Shown: positions 11,951 to 24,600 of the stretch, piece after piece | How positions within the stretch are numbered: position 1 is the first letter of the stretch | Layout of the letters: each line of letters opens with the position of its first letter | Source of the DNA: Musa acuminata AAA Group | Taxonomy: Eukaryota; Streptophyta; Magnoliopsida; Zingiberales; Musaceae | Length of the DNA: 64,000 nucleotides | Direction: 5' to 3' | Assembly (NCBI RefSeq): GCF_036884655.1 | Contig: NC_088340.1 | Location: forward strand, 26,647,001 to 26,711,000 | Notes under the pieces: generated by a model | The model's database searches: none | The model's input: only the letters and a program-made list of their open reading frames with translations | What the model was told of the DNA's origin: nothing | Program-made: the position numbers and the translations under genes

Positions 11951-12530
11951 TGGAAGTAAAGATGAAGGGCATCATTGGGAGTAAAGAGCAGAAGCTACCT
12001 TAGAAGCAGGGTGGAGAAAGACAGGACTCACAATAGGACGACAGCAGCAACAGGGCAAAGGCAACAAAAGTGAAACTTTTTCAAGAGAATCGCCCAATAA
12101 TAAAAGATGTATAACAAAAGATGAATGAAAAGAAAAGAAAATAAAGCTAGAAAAAGAATCAAAATATAGGAAGCGAGATGGAAGTTGCAAAAGCAAGGGA
12201 AAAATCAAAAGATAATTAATTACCTGTACAAGTCTCAATAACTTAAAAACATACTATCTTTATTGTTATTTAAAATGTCTTTACAATGCAGTCTATCGTG
12301 TATGCAAGCCATCACAATCTACACGGTTGACTATCCAGAAGGCATTTTTGTAGGTCTCGGGTATTCAATCCCCAAGGGTGCACCACAATTTATTGGTCCG
12401 ATCATAAATAATACTAAAAGGACTCGATATCTTTGTCCTGTTACAAAAGAACATCTAAATGCACTGGTCGTATAATTTGTTTGAAAGAATATGGAGTATA
12501 GACCTCCATCCTCTCATATTTGTGGTTCTA
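11951..12530. other. Spacer and probable 3' UTR/downstream region of GWD1
   Basis: I see no gene in this stretch. The GWD1 polyadenylation site should lie here or in the next few hundred bases on the minus strand, but no single signal stands out. The short plus-strand frame at 12,263-12,475 has no recognisable similarity. Confidence 0.4.
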
Positions 12531-12539
12531 TAAATAATA

Positions 12540-12690
12540 TCTGTGGTCTTGTTTGGCCAAACAAAATCTTCCCATCCTTGACAATACCTTCAATGTCCAT
12601 TTGTGGTGGTTTTATAAGTCACATTTGCGGTCTTGTTTGGACAACATAAATCTTCCCGTCCTTGACAACACCTTCAATGTCCTGTGGGGA
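12540..12690 (-). repeat. Partial tandem duplication (about 84-bp period) of the GWD1 3' coding end
   Basis: The segment around 12,541-12,597 repeats the segment around 12,625-12,681 at about 80% identity. The second contains the end of the GWD1 reading frame; the first lies just downstream in the presumed 3' UTR. On the minus strand the extra copy still reads DIEGIVKDGKI and then QTRPQ, a decayed echo of the true terminus DIEGVVKDGKIYVVQTRPQM. Confidence 0.8.
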
Positions 12691-15600
12691 GCCGTAGAGC
12701 TCCTCGATAGCATGTCCTGCCTGTGCAATGCTGGAGAGGATTGAACTGCAGAAGTTTTTGTCCATGATCAATGGGTCAGATACATAGTCGAGCACCACTT
12801 TCTCTTCCTCATCCATGGGCACACTGCGTTGTGATCGTAAACAAATAATCAATGCCAACGCAATCAAATATAATACTGTAAAAGTAGCTAATTAAGTTGA
12901 AAAAAAACTACAATTGAACATAAAGGAACAAATGATCTGACCTGTCATACAGACCAGCTCCAGCATAGCCTTCTAGATCTTCACCATTAGAATCAGATCT
13001 AAAAATAATGGATCTTCTTATGAAGAGGCCAATTGGCTTGCTTGGGTAACCAAGTACCTAAAAATGAAAAGATTCGTTCATGAGAAAGATTCTTAAATGT
13101 CATAAGAAAACTGCACAAAAATGAGTGTTGTTTGTACCTTTGGAGTATCGAGATCATTTTTCTTACAAATAAAACTCAAAGCACGTCCTGGATAGGCTCC
13201 AACAAGAGTTTCTCCAAGTCCTTTCACCACCTTTATCAGTAAAAAAATATAAAGTGAGGATCCCTTAATTTAGTTGGGAGCTTGTCTCTTGAACTGTATG
13301 CTTACCTCTGCATATATTTCTGATGAGTCTCCAGAGGATGGGTTTGTAGTATGAATGACAAATGCATAATCGGCACTTATGATTTCTTGAACCAACACTG
13401 CCATACATAGGTAATCATGATCTAGCTTTACTTTGCGTGTGCTGAAATATGCCCTCTCATTCCACTTTGAAGCCCATACCTTGGTGAGACAATAGATAGT
13501 GGTTAGAAAATAATATAATAAGCCTTTAGAGGATGAGATAATCAAGCTGCTATGAAACTTGATGCAACATAAATATATTATTAAGAGGATTTATTTAAAA
13601 CATTAAGTTTGCCATCTTAATTTAACGTGCTGGTTGAAGTAACAAGAATTTTAAGTTTAACTGATTTGATAATTGACAAATGATGCACGCTCTCCTCTTC
13701 TCAGTTTGCATATGAATTAGTAATGGAGAATCCAGATGCTGAAACAAACTTAGCAAGGTTCCCTTGTGTCCTTGCCAATAACCATCATTTAGCTAACCTA
13801 GCATTCTTGTCCCTTGGACCAACAGGGGTTAGTACTTTAATATTCACTTATTGTCAGATTAGGTATATCACCAAATACAATAGAAACTTCAACACTATAT
13901 GAGAATGATCTGAAGTTGTTTCTACGGGATATGAATATGAAAGATTGTCTTCAATGGCAACTAGTCCAGAGTATGCAGGAAGAGCAAGATCGTGAATTTA
14001 TATGCATAAACTTCCTAATGGAAACAAAATCACTAAGTAAAAGGAAATGATCACTACAACTAACTAGTATTGCAAAAGTCTCTGTTTCTTAAATTGACAA
14101 CTCTATATTCAACATGTTAAACCCGGTTTGATAACACCACCAATGTGATGCATTAAGTGAGATCTTTATGATATTTTCATGTTGGAATTATCCTTACCCT
14201 CTTTATTGCCAACCAAGCTTGTTCCCATCGATTTTCACCTTCATCACCAGGCCATGGCATTCCTGATCCCTCCATTTTCTCCTTCAGTTCTTGTACCTGA
14301 AGCAGAATTATGCACCACTGTTATGTTTTGATGCTTAATGAAATAATATTGATGCAGATATCAACAATAAAATTTGGCTCCATAACACAAATGGGAAAAA
14401 CATCAAATTCAATAAGCAGATAATAAGAGTAGTGAAATTCAGCTGATATTAAATTCAAATGTTAATATCACCAAGCTTTCTTGGTATTCTTCTCCAAACA
14501 CATTAAGCTTTAGCAAGGACTTAAGAATGCGAAAAATGAAATGTATGCAGGACTTTCTCGACACACAACTTCTTAATAAAGCAAGTTCTTTTATAAAGTT
14601 AAAACATAAAAATGGCATCCTTATGAAATCTTTGGACATTCGTATATTAGTTAGTGCATGCATATAAGTACATATAAACGTATAGACTAGCACATATGAG
14701 TGTATTGACACATAATAACATATATTTAGATACATATCCACACAAAGAATGTAGAACACCCATACACATTGATTTATCAACCTAATAACAAGGAATTGAA
14801 GTCACAAATTAGTCTACATGTGTAGAGGGTTTTAAATTTTTAATTGCTTCGAATGGGCTTGACTTTATTCGGTCACATGCTATACAAAATTTTCACTGCA
14901 TATCAAATTCAGACTAATTTATTTTCATAATCATGCAATCAACACTCTTAATTCACAAAATACATGGTTTTCTATGGCAAAGAGAAAAATATCTTCTTGA
15001 CTTCTGCAGTCTAATGTCAACTTGAGCCAACTTTTTCTTTGACATTTCTGTCTATGTATTCTAATAAAACTTTTTTTTTTTTTTGAAAAATGTATTGTAG
15101 TAAACCTGATGCCTGCCAATAGATGCAATAGCTTTACCAGTACTCGTGGAGCTGCTAGCTGCAAAATTATCTCTCGTATCTCAACAAGTGCACCAAATTC
15201 TCCTAACACTAACTTTTCTTTCAGCATCTGCAACTTGCTAGCTACTTCCTGTACATGAGGAATTAAAAAAATTGAAGTGTCACAATGAAAAAAAACACTA
15301 ATACATGACATCCATTTGCAAGTTGATAGAAGACATTTAACCTAACTGAAGTATCATTTCCCGGTAACCAGATGGGACTGATTTCACTCATGAGATAAAA
15401 AGAAACATTTGATGCACATGCTTATGAATTAGAGCACAATAATAACATGAACTAACAATTAAGATGGATAAAGGATGAACTACTTTCTACTAATCTGCAA
15501 CATACATGCTACTATCTCATGGTTTGTGCATGACTATGGAATGTCAAATTTAAAATAAATTAATAAATCACTTTAAGAAATTATCCTAAAGTTCATGGAA

Positions 15601-18600
15601 CTCAACCACAATGTTCAAGCAATACAAACAAGTATATCAATTCCAGCAATACAGTATAGCAATAACAATCACAGACAGCAGCAAAAATACAAGACTTACC
15701 TGGTTTATGTCATCTGAAAGAACTTTCTCAAAGACTCCAAATGGTAGAGCAACTGATGTAGGGACCCCCACCCAAGAAGGTACTTTTCCCATTAGAAATG
15801 AGATATTTCGTGACTTGGCACCAACCTAGGAGCAAATGAAAGAGGAGGGTTGCTTAGGAAACACTGTAAACAAAGCCAACATTCAATGTAACTTCTAGTT
15901 TATGGTAGTCTCACTTTAAATTATCTTAAATAGCACAATGCAAATTCACCACAATTATTGTGCTAAAAAGATCTGATTCAAAAATGGAATTTTTGATTTG
16001 ATACACACCGTTTCACTGGTGAATTCGTCAGCTGATATAGCATATCTACCACTAAAATGCTTCCTGACCAAAGTCACAGATGGTGATGATTGATCATGTC
16101 CATCTTTAGCTGAACTGATATCATCAAGTTCACTCTTGTCTATCTCACTGAATGGGACACAAAAAATAGAATAAAAAAAAGGTTACATAATAAGAAATTC
16201 ATGTACCACTACTATACTAAGAGATGCTATGAATTGATATGGAAACTAACAACTAATTTCATGGAGAAATTATAACATTTAAGGGTAAAAAGACAGGTTG
16301 TATTAGTGCAGAAGAAGGTAACTAATCAGACTTCATTTTTCTTCAGCTGATATATTAGTTCAATTATGACAGCAGCGAAATTACCTATACACTATATCAG
16401 CAGATGTGGGCTGTAGCCGAAACAGTTTCCCTTCATTTCTCTGAAATTCAGCCAGGATATTGGCATCAAAGCATGTAGCAAAGCAGACCTGCATGGTGGC
16501 AACATTATAGTGTCGAAGCCATAAACAAGAACTCCAAATGATCAAGCAAAACTTGTAGAAAATAAGAATTCATCATCATTCAAAAGCAGTTAACTAAGAA
16601 CCTTGCTATTTCTAGCTCGCACAGAGACATGAGATAGAACATCTGGCATATCAGGTGTTAACACGGCCACTGTGCCATCTGGTATTTCCTCCTCTCCCTT
16701 TACACTTTTTGCAACCAAAATTGTTGGCCGTGTGTAAGATTTATTCTGAACAGCAAGCAATTCATCTACGACATCAACATATCCAGTAACTTCAACAGGG
16801 CTTATGACCTGCCAACTGTTCCATCCAGTCATAGATTTTTAGTAGAATTAAAATATAAAGAACCTAAAATTCATCCAAGTTAATATTCAGAAGATACTAG
16901 ATCAAATATGCTTCCAAACACCAAATGTTGAACTATAATTTAAGTCTAAGATGACCGACCATGTTTGTTATCAAATAAATATGGAAATTATGCAGTTTTT
17001 GACCAACCTTCCTAGATGTGCCACTTTCCGAAGGACAGGGTCAAGTCGATTAAGAAGTGCTGATAAAGAAGCAGCCGATCCAGCACGAATAATTTCTTCA
17101 GTGAATATGCTTGCCTACAAAAATAAGTCCTTGCCAATGTGAACCTCAAGTTCAATTAAGACTCCCAAGGTAATAGAACCTGTTTAATTTACATACTGCC
17201 CACGGTTCAACACCAAGCAATGATCCAAGGTATTCAGCTGAAGGTTGTAAAATTTGATGGTAATATTCTGCCTTGCTTGATAGTGCAAGTCGGGTTCTAT
17301 CAAGACATGATTTCGCAAATAGTGCCCATTGATCATCTTTTTGCTTAGACATCTCCAGTGCATGGTTCCACCCCTTTAAGAGCAATACAAGGTTAGAGTA
17401 ACTCACTAATGGACAATACTAAGAAGTAGTTTCTTAATTAAAATCCTAAGCTATATGGTATGAACAAGGGTGCAAATGGCACAGGATTGATCAGCATAAA
17501 CATATCAGCTTCCTCTATTTAAAGATTCTAAACCTGCACTTAAGTGTCATTTTCATAGCCTTCATAAGGATGATGTTTACATAATTAAGGGCCAAAAGAT
17601 TGGTCAGAGAGAGTTATTATCTTGTCAAAAGTCCAAAATTAGGTCTCCAGTTGACATAATTTTTCACTTGTAATATATAAAAGAAAAGCACTAAGACTTG
17701 AAGAAAAAAATATTTTAATTATATGTAATAACTCAGAAATTTAAAATCAATCTGAAAGCAACTAGTTGTGTGTTCAATCACTTGCTGCTTTAGGTATCCA
17801 GATATCTTCCAAAAGTAAACTATAAGTGATGAATGGATCTTCTTTGCCTCAGAACAAAGTGACGAATGGGTTATTCTTAAATGCAAGGTTCACTTAGTAA
17901 TAAATGATATATGAGGATATAAAACTAGATAGTAGATTACCTTTAAGCAATATATGAGATCCTCATTATCATCTGTAGACAATGCAAGATTTTCAAGAAC
18001 CAAGGTGATGAGGTACATTATTTTCTGGCACAGAAAGCACGCATCTGAGTTTTAACATTATTCATCTAAGATAAAATGTGAGACACACCACAGAAAAATA
18101 AATAACAGAATCAGCATTAAAATGTAAAGGTATGTGAAAGACCTCCGATTCAGCATTATTCAACTCCTCGTATGCCCTCTCAACTGCTGTCCTTACAGTA
18201 GAATCAAGGGCAATATCCAAAAAGATGAGATCCTTCAGACGTTCATGGGAATTGAGAAGCAATGGCCTAAGTTCCACTCGTGCTTCCAGCAAGGCCTGCA
18301 GGGCCAAATTTTTGGGATTAATACTTTGTCAAAAAATAGAACTCTCCCTAATTTGTATCTGATCTTTTGAGGTTACAAATTTTGTTCAGCAACAATGAAG
18401 ACTAGAGGATTTATGTAACAGAAACTCAAACTTACTGATACAATTCAATGATTCATTCTCTGTTGTGTTATAAAAGGAAGGAGAAAGGCCTTGCACATAT
18501 TGATGCTTACCTCAAGCAAAGGCTCCACCATTTTGTCTTCAACATGTTCTAGTATAAATTCCATTAGGTCCTGTTCAAAGACAGCTGGTACATCAAAGTG

Positions 18601-21600
18601 GAAAACCTCAGTAATCATTCAAAAGGATAAAGACAAGATAATTACAGAAAATCCAGATGGCAGACCCCTTATAGGGTTTATCTGAACCCCAACCATAAAG
18701 CCTTGACCCTGAAAAGGATGAAATGAAGTTCCATCAGACATCATGAATAAGAAGTTGCCAGAGCGTAAGTGTCAAACAAGACAATTACCTCAGACTTGTA
18801 TCCCATACAAGTTGCAATGGCAGACTCGAGATCAGCACCAGAGTGAACTGCCTAAGCATAAGAGAAAGAAGGAAACTTAGATTATCATGTTCATACAGAG
18901 TGCAGTTACAGTGACAGAAATATTAAACTTATGAAGTCTTTTAGGCAAAAGAAATTCCATTCAAGAAATTTCCATGACAAAATGCATTTGAAGAAAAAAG
19001 TATTTACTGACCTTCAAAGTCCTCATGTAATTTCCTAGGTCACGTAAAAGACCTTCCTTTTGATCCCTCCTGAAATTTGGTTCAGAATGAATAGCCCGAT
19101 CATAGCTTAGTAAACGTTCTTTGGTAATACCATTTCTATTCAAAGTTTCCCAGTATACGCTGATATCAAAATCACTTTTAATATAATCAATAAGTGCCTG
19201 CAAAATGAAACCTCAGCTTTTCTCTTGCAACATAGGATGTCAACCTTCATAGTACATCCATATATCAAGTACCTGACAGATTACGACATCATCTGGGCTC
19301 GTGTTATTATGGAGCTTCTGATGCCATTCCTCCATCAGTCCCCCCTTGCAGTCATTATTTCTCTAAAATGAAAAGAGTTATGGTGATTTCACGATTTCAG
19401 AACAAATCATTGTTACAAATATCATGCTTGACTTAGGTACAACTATACCTGGATTACCAAGATTTCATCACGTATACGTTGCCCAACATCACCTTCTCCT
19501 CCACGGCCAACCGAGGACATGATCATCCTCAATATCTCTCTATGTTGTGGGAAGTCTTTGTACACATTCTGAAGAAGGTCTGTAAGCCTATCCTGAGCTC
19601 TACTAATCTCACTGCAATTAGAAAATTATAATTCTGCATGTATCAAGATACAGCTGATCTCCGGATAAGTGGTGAAGATGTTTCATTATTTCAGGCCTCA
19701 GGTGGTTTGTGAAGGTAAAAGAAAAATAGAATTTTGAGAATTGGTAGCAACAAGGAAAGAATCTGCTGCAGTAATTAATTTATTCTTATTAAGCTTATGG
19801 AAACCAAGCAACAAAATATGATATCTTAGAATGAGGGGAATGAATGTAGAGAGGGACTTAGAGAACACAGAAATTGGATAAAGAGGACAGTCGTACTCGT
19901 CCTAATATTTTTAAGTTTTCAAGGTGCAACACTTGTTAGATGGACTTTGGGGCCCAGAAGGACATGGATCAGGTATTCCATGGATCCCATGGATCAGTTT
20001 CTCAACTTGATGACAATAAATAAATTGGAGCTATCACCTGGGCATTGTTCCCCAATATTGTGTATTGATATTTTATTGACTGCTCCCTTGGTCTAATATT
20101 CCTTTCTTTCAAACCAACCAGGAGTTGAATAATTTATAAAATAAACAATGTATCTTGTTAGTTACAATATGAAGGATTTTATGGTGGCAAAAGATCCATG
20201 CAGCCGACCCCAAATAGTTGGGACTTACGGCTTTGCTGTTGTAATGGTTATAATATGAAGGATTTTGAGAAAAAAGGTACCGTGGCTTGACATTGTAGTT
20301 CTTATTCCAAATGAGTTGTCTCATGGCCATAAATCTCATCCAAATGAGAAGACCAACAAGACCTAGCTGCCCAGCGTCTCTGGCTTGTTCGACGAGATCT
20401 GCTGCAATATTAAACCTGTGGCAGGATGAGAAGTGGCCAGTTCAGTAGATAAGCATTGCTATAACTTGTTAGTTTTTCCTTTATAAAAAAGATGCGCTGA
20501 AGAAAGCTCTCACAGGAGAAACAACTACAAAATAAGGTGTATATCGCTTACAAATGTTGTAAAAAAAATGATATAGTTGCACATAAATTCACATATAGGT
20601 ATGCCTGTAAAGAAATAGGCTGGCCGAACGGTTATCCAAGAGCTTAAATGCCAAGAGCAGCCTAGGATACAGTACAGTTGGAGTTTGAAGAATTTTTTGG
20701 CTTTTCTTTAAAATAGTACTTGACTCAATCTATCAAGATAGGCTTTTTTTTTCTTCTGACATTTAGCTAGATACACGATAAATACATAGATATGCTTCCC
20801 TAGGTATATAGTTAGGGATTATGCCTACTGCAATTGTAAATATAAAGCATCATACTACAGTAGATCAAGTGAGCAATAATTTCCTTGCCACTTGATTAAT
20901 AACAAGTTCATAGTTTCAGTTAACTGTCAATTTTCATTCACACTAAACATGAACATCTGGAAGCTGGTAAACAAGCTAGCATCATTGAGATGAGAATGTT
21001 GGGTGAATGTGTGGAGTTATCAGGAAATACAGATAAAATAATATTTTCATTCATAAACAATTAAGTATAGCTTTGACAGTGAGAATTTTGTCAGATGGCT
21101 GACATTTTCTACAAAGATTGTCCTATAAAGTTTAAATAAATACTATTGTGTTCTTAATTATAATATGATATCACTTTGTATAGAACTCAACAATTATAAT
21201 AAGATCAACCCCAAATAATTGGGACATTATGATTTGTATTTTGTTGTATTGTGTTGTACCATGTTTGTCTCCAACGTCCTTGGATTTGAAAATTAATTCC
21301 CTGATTTGTTTCAAGCTTATTAAAACATAAAACCTAAACAATTATGTACTTTGCTCCTTCCTGTTTAAGTTCCATGACATTGTCAATAGAACAAAGAAGA
21401 GAAAATTACTTATATGACCTTGAAGTTATACTCTATAAGAGGGAAAAAAATGTGCATTTTCAAGCTTTCTGTATTTTCAATGTTTCTTCTTATAGGTTAT
21501 TATTTTCCTTCAATCGAGCATCAAAAGCTTTATAAGCCTAGCCAAACTTCCAAAATCAGACATGTGTCCCTTCATGTCCATGAAATTATATCCCTGACTT

Positions 21601-24600
21601 TTATATAATTTAAATAAAACAATATAAAATTGAGATAAATTTCTTACTGGAAAGAAAAGAGAAGTCAAACTTTTATCCAGATACAAAGCCTCATAGGTAC
21701 ACTCACTGTGCGGAAAAGCAACCCTGCACCTAAAGAGTTTTGTCCTCAGAAGCTTTTTGTAATGGGTCCCATGTTTCAACTTCCCACAACTCCGAGTTTC
21801 TAACCCGGAACAGCTGCCTACATTAATATGACACAATGAAGACTTGTTGTCAAGCATGGTTAACGACCATTAGTGTTCTCTTGACACTTTCTGTACAATG
21901 GGTGTATCAAGGGGTAAATCGCTGGAGAACAAGTACCACAGGGAAGCTAGCAGTGGGCATCTTTCTGAAGTTTTCTGGTGAGTGAATCTTCATTCCCCTT
22001 TGAATAAGAGAGTGTGGCAAGGGTAATCCCTAGGCAATTGATGGCCCGCAAAAAGCAGTCACAGGAGGGCAGGTTGTTTTGCAAGTGAGAAATGAAAGAA
22101 CATTTTGCATTTTTACTGTTTTTGTTGTTGAATGAATATTGGATTAGATTAGAGTTTGTGTAGAAATTTAGAGATGGTGCAGAAGATCGAAAGAAAGCAT
22201 TAAGACCACAAAATTTCCAAGGAAAAGAAAGCAAAAATTTTCAAAAGATCAGCATTACTTTTTAAGCAAGCTTATTATCGTGATAAATTCAAAGTACTAA
22301 TATATTATGGTTTAAGAATTCCTACATACTGTGTTTAAGTGAAGGAACCAACATATCAAGGTCCACATGTTATGTGATCATGTTAATAAGCTTGAGAACA
22401 GAAAAGTTTTACTAAACAACTAAACACCATGAAGCAACTAAAAGTCTAGCGGATGCAAGGAAGATAAGATGACAGAATAATCTATATTTTTAGTCATCAT
22501 TGTACTAGCATACATTTGTTTTATTTTTAGCACTCACAAGAATTATATCTCAAGAGTAAACATATTATAAATGTGTTAATAACAAGATATTTTTGTACTA
22601 TGAAAGTGTTTTGCTATCTATATCATCTATCAGATTTCAAAAATTGTTTTAGAAGAAGCTGCCTACAGGAACCAGATGAAAACTGAGAACAAATTCAAAG
22701 ATGATAAACCTGTGCATAAGAGATCTTTGGGCTTCATCCTCCAGTTCTGCAATCCTGTCAAGCAATGATTTAGCAGTGCCTTTTCCATCACCAGCATCCT
22801 TCAATTTACAAGGAAAACAAAAATTCAACATCCAAATACAAAGATATCAAATCACGTGAGATTTTATCCATAATAAATTTAAGAGAAATGAAAATGTACA
22901 GAGACCCTTTTACTCTTGGTAATTTCTGTATCCAACTCAATGTAAAAGTCCAAGCCATTATTCTTCATCCATTTTTCATCAGAACGAAGGACAAAGGGCA
23001 TTCCAGCATAATCATCACTGTCAATCTCTATCTCAATAACCTGAAGTCCAAAATCAACATCATATGTGAAGAATTATTTAGATGAAGGATTTTAATTACA
23101 TCATTTCTAGATTAGTATTTCCTTAACAAAAAACTCAAGATTAAACTGCATTTTCATCGTCAATTGTAAGGATTTAAATGTTCTATGATGTCATAACTTA
23201 TGGCACCAGTTTATGCTCTTTAATGTTGCCAAGTTGTCCCATGTTCCAAAATAAATATGGTCACACCTGGTAAAACATGTCTCCCAGTGATGCCTCAGTA
23301 AAAGGGGTCTCGCATGACTTGTCCAGCAATACTGAACCTGAGGGCATTGCACTTGAAGGGGGCACCTGGATGATTAATAAATCACCCCATAAATGACAAA
23401 ATTGTCACTAGCACAACTTTTTATTGGATGCTAAGCAATAAAGAAGTATTTGAGGTTAGAAACTCACCATCCACTCTCCTGACTTCCTTGATAATGCCCA
23501 GTGAAGAATAAGTGGCCCTCTCTGATCTGTAGCCATAAAAACTTTTGTCCTAACAAGAGGTTTGGTTACAAGTACCTTCAAACAGTGAAAGCAAGATTAT
23601 AGATAGACAGCAAACTAGGAATAAAGTTTTTAGGACTACTTAACAAAGTTATTAGGAAAAGAAATAATCAAACCTGCAGCTCCTTATCCTCCAGCTTATA
23701 TTTTTTCTTGTTCAAAATTGAACCACCATCATTCTCACTTATAGTCTTAGACCAGTGTTCTAGTGCTGTTGGAGCTTTTTGTAAGTGGGAAACTTTTTCT
23801 TCTGCAATTTCTACAACAGTTTTATTTAAAATATTCATGATGTCCCTTCTTTTCCGCTGAATTCTTTCAATGCTGAAGTACTTTTTAGTCTTTAGTTGCT
23901 CGGAAACTTTTGTTTGTATGTTCCCTTGGTTGATCTTTTCCCTTAGCTCTGCAAGAGAGGTTCCTTTATCTAACTCATGCTGCAGCTCTTTCCTTGCTTC
24001 CTCAAACTCCATCTATTTGATGACAAACCAAGTCCATATTAAGAAGTAACCAACAAATATATTGCTACTGAAACTAAATATTTTCTAAAAACATTTTTAT
24101 AGGTGGTGAAAGGAAAACAAATAAATAGTTAAGTTGCATGCAAAAAAGCATCACAAGCTGCTTCTCCGGAGGATAATATGGTTTCCCAGCTTTTTCCCAT
24201 CGGATGTATGCCTGTACTTGCACAAGATCATCCGGAATCCCACTTTTGATAGTTTCAACTTTGACGGATTTGTCCGCTCCAGCAGTGGTGTTTTTTGTCA
24301 ATTTAGATCGGAGCTCCTCTACAGAAGTACCTCTACTTAGTTCTTCTAGCAACTCAGTTCTAGCTGCTTCATACTCATCCTGAAAGATACTTTCTTCTAA
24401 ATGTCAAGAAATTTCACTTAAAGATGATACGAAAATTGAGTTGAAAATATAGTTTGAGCAAGTGATGGATGCTTCTTTGGAATAGTGCTACCTAAACAAG
24501 AAAATATTTTGATAAAAAGCAATGTGATATTGTGGTTACAAACAGAAGGAGATTTCTAAAGCCCAACTGGACATACATGAGGATTTATGGAATGGACATG

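Noticed and set aside
12263..12475. A 70-codon plus-strand frame downstream of GWD1
   Set aside because: No recognisable motif, and no evidence beyond an open frame.
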